This document shows positions 46,557 through 55,557 of a stretch of DNA of 64,000 nucleotides, piece after piece. The stretch is from Roseitranquillus sp963709765 (GTDB lineage: Bacteria > Pseudomonadota > Alphaproteobacteria > Rhodobacterales > Rhodobacteraceae), in contig CAVPXL010000001.1 of NCBI GenBank assembly GCA_963709765.1, positions 558,001 to 622,000 on the forward strand, read 5' to 3'. The number at the start of each line of letters is the position of its first letter. Within the stretch, counting starts at the first letter, position 1. The position numbers and the translations under genes were made by a program. The notes beneath the pieces are model-generated. The model was not told where the DNA came from, did no database searches, and saw nothing but the letters and a program-made list of their open reading frames with translations.

Positions 46557-47333
46557 ATGGCTGAATATCAGACGATCCGGGCTGGTGTCGGTGCCCGCGC
46601 CGCCCAGATCGATGCGGGTCTTCGCGCCCACATGAACAAGGTCTACGGCACCATGTCGGTGGGCATGCTGATCACGGCGCTCGCGGCATGGGCGATCTCG
46701 GGTCTGGCCACCACGACCGACCCGTCGCTCGCCGCGGCCCAGATCAGCCAGGACAAGTATCTCACCGACCTTGGCGTCGCGCTCTACGCGTCGCCGCTCA
46801 AATGGCTGGTGATGTTCGCGCCGCTGATCTTCGTCTTCGGCTTCACCGCGGGCATCAACCGCATGTCGGCGGCCACGGCACAGACGGTGTTCTACGCCTT
46901 CGCCGCCGTGATGGGCGTGTCGATAAGCTCGATCTTCCTGGTCTTCACCGGCTATTCGATCGTGCAGACCTTCATCGTGACGGCGATCGCCTTCGCGGGG
47001 CTGAGCCTTTACGGCTACACCACCAAGCGCGACATCTCGGGCTGGGGCGCGTTCCTGATCATGGGCGTGATCGGCCTTGTGGTCGCGATGGTCGTCAACA
47101 TCTTCATCGCGAGCGCCGCCATCAATTTCGCGATCTCCGCGATCGGCGTGCTGATCTTCGCAGGCCTGACGGCCTACGACACCCAGAAGATCAAGACCGA
47201 CTACGTGCAGCACGCACAGGTGGCCGATAGCGAATGGCTTGCCAAGTCGGCGATCATGGGCGCCTTGAGCCTCTATCTCGACTTCATCAACATGTTCATG
47301 TTCCTGCTGCAATTCCTCGGCAACCGCGAGTAA
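46557..47333 (+). CDS. Bax inhibitor-1/YccA family membrane protein
   Basis: 258 residues with about seven membrane helices from residue 30 on. Hallmarks are the soluble head with MNKVYGTMSVGMLITALAA, GYTTKRDISGWG and the final YDTQKIK...LYLDFINMFMFLLQ. BI-1 proteins conduct calcium or interact with FtsH (YccA). The ATG has a perfect GGAGGA ribosome site, and a strong intrinsic terminator follows, so it is likely a monocistronic and well-expressed gene. Confidence 0.95.
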   Translation: MAEYQTIRAGVGARAAQIDAGLRAHMNKVYGTMSVGMLITALAAWAISGLATTTDPSLAAAQISQDKYLTDLGVALYASPLKWLVMFAPLIFVFGFTAGINRMSAATAQTVFYAFAAVMGVSISSIFLVFTGYSIVQTFIVTAIAFAGLSLYGYTTKRDISGWGAFLIMGVIGLVVAMVVNIFIASAAINFAISAIGVLIFAGLTAYDTQKIKTDYVQHAQVADSEWLAKSAIMGALSLYLDFINMFMFLLQFLGNRE

Positions 47334-47394
47334 CGCAGCCGGACCTCGAAACCGCCCGCGTGACGCAGTCGCTGTTGCAGGACCCGGATCCTCC

Positions 47395-47430
47395 AAACCT
47401 GCCGGCCTTCGGGTCGGCAGGTTTCTGTTT
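47395..47430 (+). terminator. intrinsic terminator of the BI-1 gene
   Basis: Perfect 10-bp stem AAACCTGCCG/CGGCAGGTTT (47395-47404 with 47415-47424), TTCG in the loop, then CTGTTTGT. Begins 62 bases after the stop codon. The clearest terminator in the window. Confidence 0.85.
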
Positions 47431-47461
47431 GTCTGGGCATTTTCATCTTCGCGCGGCAGCA

Positions 47462-48130
47462 GCTTTGTTGCACGGTTGAAGTGGATGATTCATCTCGTGA
47501 ATCCAGCGTGGTAGCTGGCGGGCATGAGCAGGCCCACACCGGCGACCTGCAAGACAACGAACTGGCCGGCTTATAACGATGCGCGCAAGCGCCGTGGCTC
47601 GCTGACCATCTGGTTCGACCCGGAGGTGGGTCGGGATGCTGTGCCGACCGGCAAGCGCGGCCGAAAGCCGACCTTGCCGCGATATTGCCGTCCAGACGTG
47701 CCTGACGACGAAAGCGCTCTTCGGGATGGCGCTACAAACGCCGCGTCTGGCGCAAGATCCATCTCGGGATCGACGAAAAAACGCTGGAAGTCCGGGCGGT
47801 CGAGATCACCGGAAGCCACATCGGGAACGCGCCGGTTCTGCCGGACCTTCTGGGCCAGCTCAGCATGGAAATGCTTGGGACGCGCGATCTGGTGAAACTG
47901 GAGCGGATACCACCGACAAAGCCGTGCAGAGACAAAGATGCACCGCATGAAACTTTTGGGCCCGCAGCACATGGCACGAAACTTCGACCGACAGGTCACC
48001 GAGGTCCACGTCCGCATCGCCATCATGAACGGCTATACCGCGCCTAGCATACCCGCCACGGATACCGTGGGATAACTGCATCCGGGGACAGAGCCCGTCC
48101 GGATCGCCAGTTTGTCGGAAACACTGTCTG
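47462..48130 (+). mobile_element. decayed IS5-family element
   Basis: The left end GCTTTGTTGCAC (47462-47473) is the IS5-type terminal repeat (usually GGCTTTGTTGCAC). A disrupted transposase fills most of the interior. The right end is not recognisable: after the transposase stop the sequence resembles the usual tail for about 30 bases and is then lost, so I cannot find a target duplication. The end given is approximate. Old, inactive insertion. Confidence 0.75.
47524..48075 (+). pseudogene. IS5-family transposase remnant
   Basis: Reads as three pieces in different frames. Piece 1 (47524-47676) opens MSRPTPATCKTTNWPAYN, with the family's RRGSLTIWFDPE. Piece 2 (47681-47737) is QTCLTTKALFGMAL. 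Piece 3 (from 47732) is RRVWRKIHLGIDEKTLEV, then breaks and resumes in another frame as GYHRQSRAETKMHRMKLLG through the stop at 48075. The stretch with the first catalytic aspartate and the region with the second are deleted or missing, so it cannot be active. Confidence 0.8.
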
Positions 48131-48286
48131 CTTCGGTTGCCCTCTCGGCGAGCTGATCTGCGATCAATCCGGCACACCGGCGAGGTTGTAGAGGTCTGCG
48201 CCGAAACCGCCGAGTCCGGTTCATCCCCAAGCTTTGCCACGGATGCGTCACCGCCCGCGCCGGCCCTTTTTCATTTCGGCCACGCC

Positions 48287-48964
48287 TCAGCCCATGTCGC
48301 TGCGGTCCTGCCGGGACTCGGCCCGGCGGCTGTCCTTGCGCCAGCTCCAGAGGGCGATCAAGCCCCAGCTGAGGCAGTAGAGCGCTCCGAAACTCAGCAT
48401 GATCTCACCCGGGATCGGGCCCACGTCCGCACGTTCGTAGAGCTGCGCCAGACTCTCTAGCGGCGTGGGATGGACGATGAGTTTGCCCAGATAGGCGACT
48501 GTCTGGATTATCAAGATCCAGAAATAGTTGCGCCGGATCCGCCGCCCGATGGCCACGCGCAAACTGACGTGGTGGCGCGGGTGGAGGTAATCCTCCGCCA
48601 GAATCTCGTGCCAGTCGTCCTCGAGGTGGAGATCGCCGTCGCGCAACATCGGCGCAAAGACATGCCGCTCCATCCAGCGACAACGTGCGCGCCAGACGTT
48701 GAAATAGCGGTAGCGCCGCGCCTCCAGCATCAGGAAGAACACGATCAGGATGCCCACCAGCACCAGCGGAAGCGGCGAAGCCTTCGGCGCGGCGAAGGCG
48801 ATCGAGAGGGCGATGCCGAGGGTCACCACGGCCCAGTTCGTCGTCGTGTCGAGACGCTGGCGCCAGAGGGTCGAGCGATAGACCTCGCCGCGGTAGAGAT
48901 GTGCCACCGCGCTGAGTTCTTCCGCCGTGAACTTCTTCCGATGAGATCCGGCGGCGACCGGCAT
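48287..48964 (-). CDS. DUF2270 membrane protein
   Basis: 225 residues. Two membrane helices at about 48-85 (VTLGIALSIAFA and LPLVLVGILIVFFLML) and two near the C-terminus (YFWILIIQTVAYLGK; LSFGALYCLSWGLIALW). The soluble middle carries YLHPRHHVSLRVAIGRRIRRNY, a mark of DUF2270. The ATG at 48964 has a GAGGGAG site; an upstream ATG at 49003 would add 13 residues. Function unknown. Confidence 0.8.
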   Translation of the reverse strand: MPVAAGSHRKKFTAEELSAVAHLYRGEVYRSTLWRQRLDTTTNWAVVTLGIALSIAFAAPKASPLPLVLVGILIVFFLMLEARRYRYFNVWRARCRWMERHVFAPMLRDGDLHLEDDWHEILAEDYLHPRHHVSLRVAIGRRIRRNYFWILIIQTVAYLGKLIVHPTPLESLAQLYERADVGPIPGEIMLSFGALYCLSWGLIALWSWRKDSRRAESRQDRSDMG

Positions 48965-49240
48965 CGACGCACTCCCTCGACTGGGCATCCCCGAGCTTGC
49001 CACGCGGCGGCGGCGCGGTCAAAGCGGCGCCGGCACCCCTCCGGTCACGTGCCGCGCCCGGACAGCAGGGATCGGCGCGGCGCGGATTTCGGTGCGTCGT
49101 CGGCAGCAGAGCCGCAAATGAGCGCCGATAGACGCACGTGGCCGGGGCGCGGCCGCTGCTGCGGGCAAGGACATCACCGCGCGGCCATCCCGTGACAAGA
49201 AGAGACAAGCGATGCCGCGAACGAGACGGCGCCGCAAACG

Positions 49241-49269
49241 AAAAGGCCGCACGAGAGCATCGCGCGGCC
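49241..49269 (-). terminator. intrinsic terminator of rpmG
   Basis: On the minus strand GGCCGC/GCGGCC stem (49264-49269 with 49245-49250), extended inside by CGA/TCG, followed by TTTT (49241-49244). Starts 26 bases after the rpmG stop. Confidence 0.75.
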
Positions 49270-49295
49270 ACAAGAAAGTCCGACGGGTGAACGTC

Positions 49296-49463
49296 CTACT
49301 TGATCTTGCCTTCCTTGTACTCGACGTGCTTACGCGCGACGGGATCGTACTTCCGCACCGACATCTTCTCGGTCATCGTGCGGGCGTTCTTCTTGGTCAC
49401 GTAGAAGTGGCCGGTGTCCGCCGTGGAGTTCAGGCGGATCTTGATCGTGGTCGGTTTCGCCAT
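49296..49463 (-). CDS. rpmG: 50S ribosomal protein bL33
   Basis: 55 residues, MAKPTTIKIRLNSTADTGHF, ending HVEYKEGKIK. The four zinc-binding cysteines of the C+ form are absent, so this is the zinc-independent (C-) form typical of Rhodobacteraceae. GAGGAG ribosome site. Intrinsic terminator follows. Confidence 0.97.
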   Translation of the reverse strand: MAKPTTIKIRLNSTADTGHFYVTKKNARTMTEKMSVRKYDPVARKHVEYKEGKIK

Positions 49464-49571
49464 AATCGTCTCCTCGCGCGGGGCAGCGCGGGCCACCCTC
49501 GGAAAAATCTCGAAGCCCGCCTTTTACGCACCTTCCCCGCACTGTCAACAATGCCGTGACGAAAAAGCCAA

Positions 49572-49944
49572 CTGCGCGGATGGCCTGTAAGCCGGATTCT
49601 GTCCCGGGGGTCGCCCCCCTTGGATGACCATTCATCTGGCCCCGCCGTCACCGACGGGATCTTGCTGCCAACCCGGGTCCCAGAGGCCGAAGCCGCGCCC
49701 CGCGTTGCCGCACGGGACCCCTATTTGGCATTGCTCCCGGTGGGGCTTGCCGTGCCGGTCCGGTTGCCCGTCCCGCGGTGGGCTCTTACCCCACCGTTTC
49801 ACCCTGACCCGGACCTGCCGGGCGGTTTGTTTTCTGTGGCGCTTTCCCTCGGGTTGCCCCGGCCGGGCGTTACCCGGCACCGTCGCTTCGTGGAGTCCGG
49901 ACTTTCCTCACCCCGAAAGGTGCGGCCATCCAGCCATCCGCGCG
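49572..49944 (-). ncRNA. rnpB: RNase P RNA, bacterial type A
   Basis: Catalytic RNA that matures tRNA 5' ends. Minus-strand conserved segments: GAGGAAAGTCCGGACTCCAC near the 5' end (rc at about 49885-49910) and the 3' block ACAGAATCCGGCTTACAGGC (about 49583-49602). The ends pair as the P1 helix GCCATCCGCGC/GCGCGGATGGC (49933-49943 with 49574-49584). About 373 nt, a normal size. A short T-run (rc of 49562-49566) after P1 probably ends transcription. End positions are within a few bases. Confidence 0.95.
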
Positions 49945-49952
49945 CGACGCAT

Positions 49953-50630
49953 TTAGGCGCCGCGATCCCACCGGTCAACGGGAAAACGCGTCGCCAGATC
50001 GGTGGCCAGACGCGCATCCTCATCGTCGGCGGGCCTAGCCGTCCCGACCGCGCAGGGGCGAAAGCGCAGGCGGAAGGCGGCGAGCCTGAGCGCGGGCGTC
50101 ACGTCGCGTGGATAGCCGAATTGCAGAAGGGCCGAGTCGAGGCACCCGGAGCCTTGCGCCGCATCCGGCCAGACCGACAGCCCGGAACGCGCCAGCCGTT
50201 GCCAGTCAAAGCGCGCGCCTGGATCGTCCTTGCGGCCCGGCGCCATGTCCGAATGCCCGATCACGCGCGCGGGGTGCATCGCGTGCCGCCGGAGGATCTC
50301 GGCCAGCAGACTTTCCAGCGCCCTCATCTGGGGCTCAGGAAACCCGGAGAGCGGCCCGCCCTCCAGCTCGATGCCGATGGAACGGGAGTTCACGTCGCTG
50401 ACCGCCCCCCACGACCCTGCACCGGCGTGCCAGGCGCGGCGTGCCTCGGATACCAGCGCGAAGGTCTCGCCGTGGATGTCGATCAGGTAGTGCGCCGAAA
50501 CCTCGGCCGCCGGGTCACACAGCCGCTCGAGAGAGGCAGCGCAGTCGAGGACGGTATGGTGGAGCACCACCAGGTCCGGTCGCGCCCCCGCGCGCCGCTC
50601 TCCATGATTCGGGGAAGGGTGGCGGATCAC
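49953..50630 (-). CDS. N-acetylmuramoyl-L-alanine amidase, AmpD-like
   Basis: 225 residues from GTG with a GGAGG site. Amidase_2 fold with zinc ligands in VLHHTVL (24-25), GHSDMAPGRKDDPGARFDW (His about 125, Asp about 135) and the catalytic glutamate in SIGIELEGG. Likely cytosolic anhydro-muropeptide recycling, as no signal peptide is present. It ends only 8 bases before rnpB on the same strand. Confidence 0.9.
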   Translation of the reverse strand: MIRHPSPNHGERRAGARPDLVVLHHTVLDCAASLERLCDPAAEVSAHYLIDIHGETFALVSEARRAWHAGAGSWGAVSDVNSRSIGIELEGGPLSGFPEPQMRALESLLAEILRRHAMHPARVIGHSDMAPGRKDDPGARFDWQRLARSGLSVWPDAAQGSGCLDSALLQFGYPRDVTPALRLAAFRLRFRPCAVGTARPADDEDARLATDLATRFPVDRWDRGA

Positions 50631-50641
50631 GCCGCCTCCGC

Positions 50642-51301
50642 TCAGCCGCCCCGGGCGGACCGGAAGGGCGCCGGATCCCAGTAGCAGGCAAAGCCGTCGC
50701 CGTCGGGATCGAGGCCCAGACGATCGCGCTGCGGCCCGCCGCGTTCCAGAAAGTCACGTTGCGCCAGGTCGGACGACGGATACTTGGCGCAATTGCGCAG
50801 GAAACGGTTCTGGGCGTTGAACCCCGAACGGCTGTAGACCTGCTCTCCGACGCCATTCGTCGTGTTGATCGCATAGGCCACGATGTTGGGGCCGGTATCA
50901 CCCGGCCGCGCGATGGGCTCCGGGGGAATGACGCGATAGGCCTCGCGCTGCGCCTCGAGCCGCTCGCGGTCGGACTGGATGGATTCCCGCTCGGCGACGG
51001 CGCCGAAATCCTGCTCGTCGCTGATGCCGGGATTGTTCACGCTTACCGACGCTGTGGGAGCCGACCCCGCCTCGTAACTTGCGCCGGGACTCTGGGGCAC
51101 CGGGTTTATCGGGATTCCCGCGGCCGACAGCTCTTCCTGCGAGATTGGTCCGCCCGCTTCTGCCTGAGGATAGATCGACGTGACCGGCGGCTGACCGCGC
51201 AATTCGGACTCGCGCTGCTGGCTGTAGACATCGTCCGAGATCGGCGCCGCGCAGGCGGCGAGCAGGATAAGGCCGAGGGGGGCAAGGCTACGCATCTTCA
51301 T
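50642..51301 (-). CDS. lipoprotein with C-terminal Excalibur-like motif
   Basis: 219 residues. Lipobox LLAAC at about residue 16 marks a lipoprotein. The middle is low-complexity and acidic. The C-terminus LGLDPDGDGFACYWDP matches the Ca-binding Excalibur pattern D-x-D-x-D-G-x-x-C and is preceded by a segment with cysteine (RNCAKYPSSDLAQRDFLERGG). Common uncharacterised type in Rhodobacteraceae. It lies between the amidase and gatA on the same strand, 3 bases after gatA's stop. Confidence 0.8.
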   Translation of the reverse strand: MKMRSLAPLGLILLAACAAPISDDVYSQQRESELRGQPPVTSIYPQAEAGGPISQEELSAAGIPINPVPQSPGASYEAGSAPTASVSVNNPGISDEQDFGAVAERESIQSDRERLEAQREAYRVIPPEPIARPGDTGPNIVAYAINTTNGVGEQVYSRSGFNAQNRFLRNCAKYPSSDLAQRDFLERGGPQRDRLGLDPDGDGFACYWDPAPFRSARGG

Positions 51302-51304
51302 GAC

Positions 51305-52789
51305 CTACCACCATTTCGCCGGCTTCTCCACGAAACCGGCCGCACGTTCCAGTGAATGCGCGACATTGAGCAGGTCGCCTTCCTCCCACGGTCGCCCGAT
51401 GAGCTGCAGGCCCAGCGGCAGGCCGCTCCGGTCGATCCCGGCCGGCACGCTGATCCCCGGCAGACCCGCGAGGTTCACGGTCACGGTGAAGACGTCGTTG
51501 AGGTACATCTGCACCGGATCGGCCTCGTCCATCTCGCCCAGGCCGAAGGCGGCGGAGGGCGTCGCGGGTGTCAGGATCGCGTCGATACCGTCGGCGAACA
51601 CCGTCTCGAAGTCGCGCTTGATGAGGGCGCGGACCTTGCGCGCGCGGTTGTAGTAGGCGTCGTAGAACCCCGCCGACAGGACGTAGGTGCCGACCATGAC
51701 GCGCCGCTTGACCTCGGCGCCGAAGCCCTCGGCGCGGGTCTTCTCGTACATCTCGGTGATGCCGTCGCCCGGCGCCAGCCTGGCGCGACGGCCGTAGCGC
51801 ACCCCATCGTAGCGCGCCAGGTTCGACGAGGCCTCGGCCGGCGCGATGACGTAATAGGCCGGCAGCGCATATTTCGTGTGCGGCAGGCTGATGTCGACGA
51901 TTTTCGCGCCGGCATCGGCGAGCATCTCGCGGCCCCTGTCCCACAGATCGGCAATCTCGTCGGGCATCCCGTCCATACGGTATTCGTGCGGGATGCCGAT
52001 TGTCTTGCCGCGGATGTCCCCGGTCAGCGCCGCCTCGAAATCCGGCACCGCGAGATCGGCCGAGGTCGAATCCCAGGCATCGTGCCCCGCCATGGCGCCG
52101 AGCATGATCGCTGCGTCGCGCACGCTCTTGGTCATCGGTCCGGCCTGGTCGAGCGACGAGGCGAAGGCGATGATACCCCAGCGGGAACACCGCCCGTAGG
52201 TTGGCTTCAGCCCGACGATGCCGGTGAAGGCGGCGGGTTGCCGGATCGAGCCGCCGGTATCGGTCCCCGTCGCCGCGAGGCAGAGGTCGGCCGCAACCGC
52301 GCTGGCCGAGCCGCCCGACGAGCCGCCCGGCGTCAGCGCCGCCTCGTCATTGCCGCGCCGCCAGGGGTTCACCGCCCCGCCATAGACGCTGTGCTCGTTC
52401 GACGAGCCCATCGCGAACTCGTCCATGTTGAGCTTGCCGACCATGACCGCGCCCGCTTCGAAGAGCTTGCGCGAGACGGTCAATTCATATTCCGGCTTGA
52501 ACCCTTCGAGGATGCGCGACCCGGCCTGGCTCGGCACGCCCTGCGTGCAGAACAGGTCCTTGATGCCCAGCGGAATGCCGCACATGCCCGGCGCATCGCC
52601 AGCAGCCAGCCGCGAGTCGGCCTCCTTGGCCTGGGCCAGCGCGATCGACGGCGTCGGATGGACGACCGCGTTCAGCGCGCCCGCCTCCTCGACCGCCGCA
52701 AGGCACGACGCGGTCAGCTCGACGGAGGTCAACTCGCCGGCGCGCAACTTGTCGCGCGCCTCGGCGATGGTCAGCCCGTTGCCCGTCAT
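51305..52789 (-). CDS. gatA: Asp/Glu-tRNA amidotransferase subunit A
   Basis: 494-residue amidase making ammonia from glutamine for Gln-tRNA-Gln (and Asn-tRNA) formation in the GatCAB complex. The Ser-cis-Ser-Lys triad sits in GIPLGIKDLFCTQGVPSQAG (Lys), GGSSGGSASAV (cis-Ser) and GTDTGGSIRQPA (Ser). ATG overlaps the gatC stop as ATGA. gatB is not in the window, as often in alphaproteobacteria. Confidence 0.96.
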   Translation of the reverse strand: MTGNGLTIAEARDKLRAGELTSVELTASCLAAVEEAGALNAVVHPTPSIALAQAKEADSRLAAGDAPGMCGIPLGIKDLFCTQGVPSQAGSRILEGFKPEYELTVSRKLFEAGAVMVGKLNMDEFAMGSSNEHSVYGGAVNPWRRGNDEAALTPGGSSGGSASAVAADLCLAATGTDTGGSIRQPAAFTGIVGLKPTYGRCSRWGIIAFASSLDQAGPMTKSVRDAAIMLGAMAGHDAWDSTSADLAVPDFEAALTGDIRGKTIGIPHEYRMDGMPDEIADLWDRGREMLADAGAKIVDISLPHTKYALPAYYVIAPAEASSNLARYDGVRYGRRARLAPGDGITEMYEKTRAEGFGAEVKRRVMVGTYVLSAGFYDAYYNRARKVRALIKRDFETVFADGIDAILTPATPSAAFGLGEMDEADPVQMYLNDVFTVTVNLAGLPGISVPAGIDRSGLPLGLQLIGRPWEEGDLLNVAHSLERAAGFVEKPAKWW

Positions 52790-53073
52790 TCGACCACCTT
52801 CGGCACGGCGAAGAACCCCTCGCGGGAATCCGGCGCGTTCGACATCACGTGGTCGGGATAGCCGCCCGCCGTCACTTCGTCAGCCCGCCGCTTGAGCCGC
52901 ATGGGCGTGACGCTGGTCATCGGCTCCACACCCTCCACGTCGACTTCGTTGAGCTGTTCGATGAAACCAAGGATCGTGTTGAATTCAGCGGCCAGGGCCG
53001 GCAGCTCCTCGTCGGGCACCGCGATGCGGGCCAGATGCGCGACGCGCCGCGCGGTTTCGGTGTCGATGGACAT
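52786..53073 (-). CDS. gatC: Asp/Glu-tRNA amidotransferase subunit C
   Basis: 95 residues, small stabilising subunit of GatCAB. Opens with ARRVAHLARIAVPDEELPAL and contains FNTILGFIEQLNEVDVEGVEPM, the family pattern. Coupled to gatA. Confidence 0.95.
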   Translation of the reverse strand: MSIDTETARRVAHLARIAVPDEELPALAAEFNTILGFIEQLNEVDVEGVEPMTSVTPMRLKRRADEVTAGGYPDHVMSNAPDSREGFFAVPKVVE

Positions 53074-53105
53074 GGGCGCCTGTCTCCGATCGTTCCGAGG
53101 CGCGT

Positions 53106-53762
53106 TTAGCGCCCCCGCCGTCCCCCTTCAAGGAGGTGCCGGCGATAGACCTCGATCATCCACGCCAGCATCAGCGCGTTCAGCAGGTGCCAGACGAAAT
53201 GCGTCCCCGCCGGAATTGCCGTGCACAGAGGGCCGTCCAGCGACCGGAAGACGAGCGACAGCGCCAGAATCGTCGCGCCCCACAGCATTCCGACCGCGGT
53301 CTCCGGCGCCCTCCGACGCAGCAGGATCGCGTAGACCAGGATCAGGAGTGGCACCGGCCAGTACATCGCGGACAACGCGAAGAACGGCAGCGCCGAGAAG
53401 ACCGGCACGAAGATGGATGCCCACGGCAGAAAGGCCGCCGTCCCGACCAGGCTCGCCCGGAGCGGCCAGCGCCAGACATGCCGGTTCACGGCGAACAGAT
53501 ACGTCAGGACGAACATCGCGATCGGCGCGGTGTCGGCGAGCGCCGCCCAGACGGTCGCGGCGGTATGGAACAGGAAGCTGCCCACCCCGATCGCGAAGAG
53601 GATCGCGCAGAGCGTGCGCGCCATCGGCAGGCCCCGCGTCCGGCGCCACAAGATGATCGCGGCCAGAAGAAAGGCCGCGTTGGTCAGCGCATTGACCGGC
53701 TCGGCCCAGAAGCCCGGGTCCATCCGCTCGCAATAGCCGTCGATCTTGCGCGTCCAGTCCAT
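53106..53762 (-). CDS. ceramidase-like membrane protein (CREST superfamily)
   Basis: 218 residues with about seven hydrophobic helices. Conserved CREST positions: DGYCERMDPGFWAEPVNA at the N-terminus (with Glu21), GVGSFLFHT (Ser62, His66) and GTHFVWHLLNAL near the C-terminus, giving the metal and catalytic residues of alkaline ceramidases and related hydrolases. Substrate in bacteria is unsettled. Downstream on the same strand are gatC and gatA, and it is divergent from the UPF0173 gene. Confidence 0.82.
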   Translation of the reverse strand: MDWTRKIDGYCERMDPGFWAEPVNALTNAAFLLAAIILWRRTRGLPMARTLCAILFAIGVGSFLFHTAATVWAALADTAPIAMFVLTYLFAVNRHVWRWPLRASLVGTAAFLPWASIFVPVFSALPFFALSAMYWPVPLLILVYAILLRRRAPETAVGMLWGATILALSLVFRSLDGPLCTAIPAGTHFVWHLLNALMLAWMIEVYRRHLLEGGRRGR

Positions 53763-53813
53763 GCCGTGTTCCCCTCACTCCACGACAACAGGACGAGAAA
53801 CGGGGAGATCGGG

Positions 53814-54515
53814 ATGAAACTCACATGGCTGGGCCACGCATCGTTCAGGCTCGAGATCGGCGGACAGGTTCTGCTGATCGACCCCTGGCTGAACGGCAAT
53901 CCGGTCTTTCCCGACGACAGGCGCGGCGAGGCGATCGAGGGCGCGACCCATATCCTGCTGACCCACGGCCACGGCGACCATGCCAGCGAGGCTCCCGCCC
54001 TTGCCGAAGAACTGGGCGTGCCGGTGGTCGGTATATTCGATCTGATGCAATGGTGGGCGCAGGAGCACGGCATCCAGACCATCGGCTTCAACAAGGGCGG
54101 CACGGTGGATCTCGGCGGCGTCGCCGTCACCATGGTCAACGCGGTCCATTCGTCTTCCGTCGCGGGCAAGGACGGCGCCGGTGGCCCCGTCTATGCCGGC
54201 AGCGAGGCCGGCTACATGATCTCGGCGGAGGGTCATACCATCTACCTCTCGGGCGATACCGACATCATGGCCGACATGGCATGGATGGGCGAGCTGCACG
54301 CCCCCGATATCGGCATCCTCTGCGCCGGCGGACACTTCACCATGGACATGGCGCGTGCGGCCTGGGCGGCCAGACGCTACTTCGATTTCCGGACCGTGAT
54401 CCCGTGTCACTACAAGACCTTCGATCTGCTGGAACAATCGGCGCAGAAACTCGTCGACGCCTTGCCGGGCGTCGACGTGAGGAGCCCCGATGTGATGGAG
54501 ACGATCGACATCTGA
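53814..54515 (+). CDS. UPF0173 metal-dependent hydrolase (metallo-beta-lactamase fold)
   Basis: 233 residues. MKLTWLGHASFRLEIGG start, metal motif H51-G-H53-G-D55-H56 in THGHGDH, then NAVHSS, LSGDTDIM and PCHYKTFD, the full set for the fold. Family includes YtkL-type enzymes of unsettled substrate. Start has GGGGAGA. Single gene on the plus strand. Confidence 0.92.
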   Translation: MKLTWLGHASFRLEIGGQVLLIDPWLNGNPVFPDDRRGEAIEGATHILLTHGHGDHASEAPALAEELGVPVVGIFDLMQWWAQEHGIQTIGFNKGGTVDLGGVAVTMVNAVHSSSVAGKDGAGGPVYAGSEAGYMISAEGHTIYLSGDTDIMADMAWMGELHAPDIGILCAGGHFTMDMARAAWAARRYFDFRTVIPCHYKTFDLLEQSAQKLVDALPGVDVRSPDVMETIDI

Positions 54516-54543
54516 CGTTCCGGCGGCTGCGGGGCACGGACCC

Positions 54544-55542
54544 TCAGCCGGGAAACAGCCCCGTCAGCGCCCGCTGAACCAGCGTCGTCACCCGCGGGCG
54601 GGGCTGGCCATGGAAGGGCAGCGGGCGGCAGACCTCCATCGCCGCGATCCCGACCCGCGCGGTCAGGGCGCCGTTGACGACCCCCTCCCCGAACCGCCGC
54701 GAGACGCGCGCGAGCAGGTGCCCACCCCCCACCGACGAAATCAGGTCGTCGCCCACCGCGACCGCGCCCGTAGCGACCAGATGGGTCAGCACCGCCTTGG
54801 TCAGCCGCCAGGCCCCGAGCGTGCCGGCCCGACCGCCGTAGATCTCGGCGATCCGGCGTATCATCCTCACGTTCGACGTGAGCGCCGCCGCCACGTCCGC
54901 CAGCGCCAGCGGCAACAGCGCCGTCACGGCAGCCACCTGCCGCGCGGCGGCTTCGATTTCGCGGCGGGCGGCCTCGTCGAGCGGTTTGAGAAGCTCCGCC
55001 TCGGCAAGATCGAACAAGGCATCGGGGTCGAACACGTCCTCGCGCCGCTCGGCAAATCGTTCCCGCGCCCAGCGCAGATCGTCGCGTCCGGCATAGAGCC
55101 GCAGCAAACGTTCGGTCACCGCGCGGGCGGGAACAAGATCGGCGGTCAGCCGTGCCGCCGCGGCGTCGCGATGCAGATCCTCCAGCCGGGCCAGCCGGGC
55201 CAGCGCCGCGACCTCCTTGAAGACGATCGCGAGGCAGACCAGAAAGAACGCCGCGAGAAGCGCAAGCGCGATCCAGCCGATGATCGCGTTCGCCGCGATC
55301 AGGCGGTCGACCGCCATCCACGCCCAGACCGACAGCGCAAAGACGATGAGCGATCCAAGCAGCCGCCAGAACCAGGCCGCCAGCCTCGAAGGCCGTCGCG
55401 CGGCGATCGACGCCGCCGTCCGCATCGCCTGACCCGGCGCGCCGGAGACCCGGTCGACTTCCGGAACGGGCGGCGCGTCGGCCGGCGACGGCGCAGCGTC
55501 TCCCGAAAGCTCGATCAGAACCGGTTTCTCGCGCTCAGCCAT
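54544..55542 (-). CDS. TIGR01620/DUF697 membrane protein (YcjF-like)
   Basis: 332 residues. Soluble N-terminal part, two membrane helices (about 60-100, with SLIVFALSVWAWMAVDRLI and IIGWIALALLAAFFLVCLA), then a helical domain ending in the DUF697-like LISSVGGGHLLARVSRRFGEG. Such proteins are paired with YcjX, as here (15 bases apart). Function unknown, envelope stress in E. coli by context. Confidence 0.88.
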   Translation of the reverse strand: MAEREKPVLIELSGDAAPSPADAPPVPEVDRVSGAPGQAMRTAASIAARRPSRLAAWFWRLLGSLIVFALSVWAWMAVDRLIAANAIIGWIALALLAAFFLVCLAIVFKEVAALARLARLEDLHRDAAAARLTADLVPARAVTERLLRLYAGRDDLRWARERFAERREDVFDPDALFDLAEAELLKPLDEAARREIEAAARQVAAVTALLPLALADVAAALTSNVRMIRRIAEIYGGRAGTLGAWRLTKAVLTHLVATGAVAVGDDLISSVGGGHLLARVSRRFGEGVVNGALTARVGIAAMEVCRPLPFHGQPRPRVTTLVQRALTGLFPG

Positions 55543-55557
55543 GTCCGCGCCCTCCGC

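Noticed and set aside
48076..48286. Possible second transposase fragment after the IS5 remnant
   Set aside because: Short frames on both strands show no clear match to a transposase motif.
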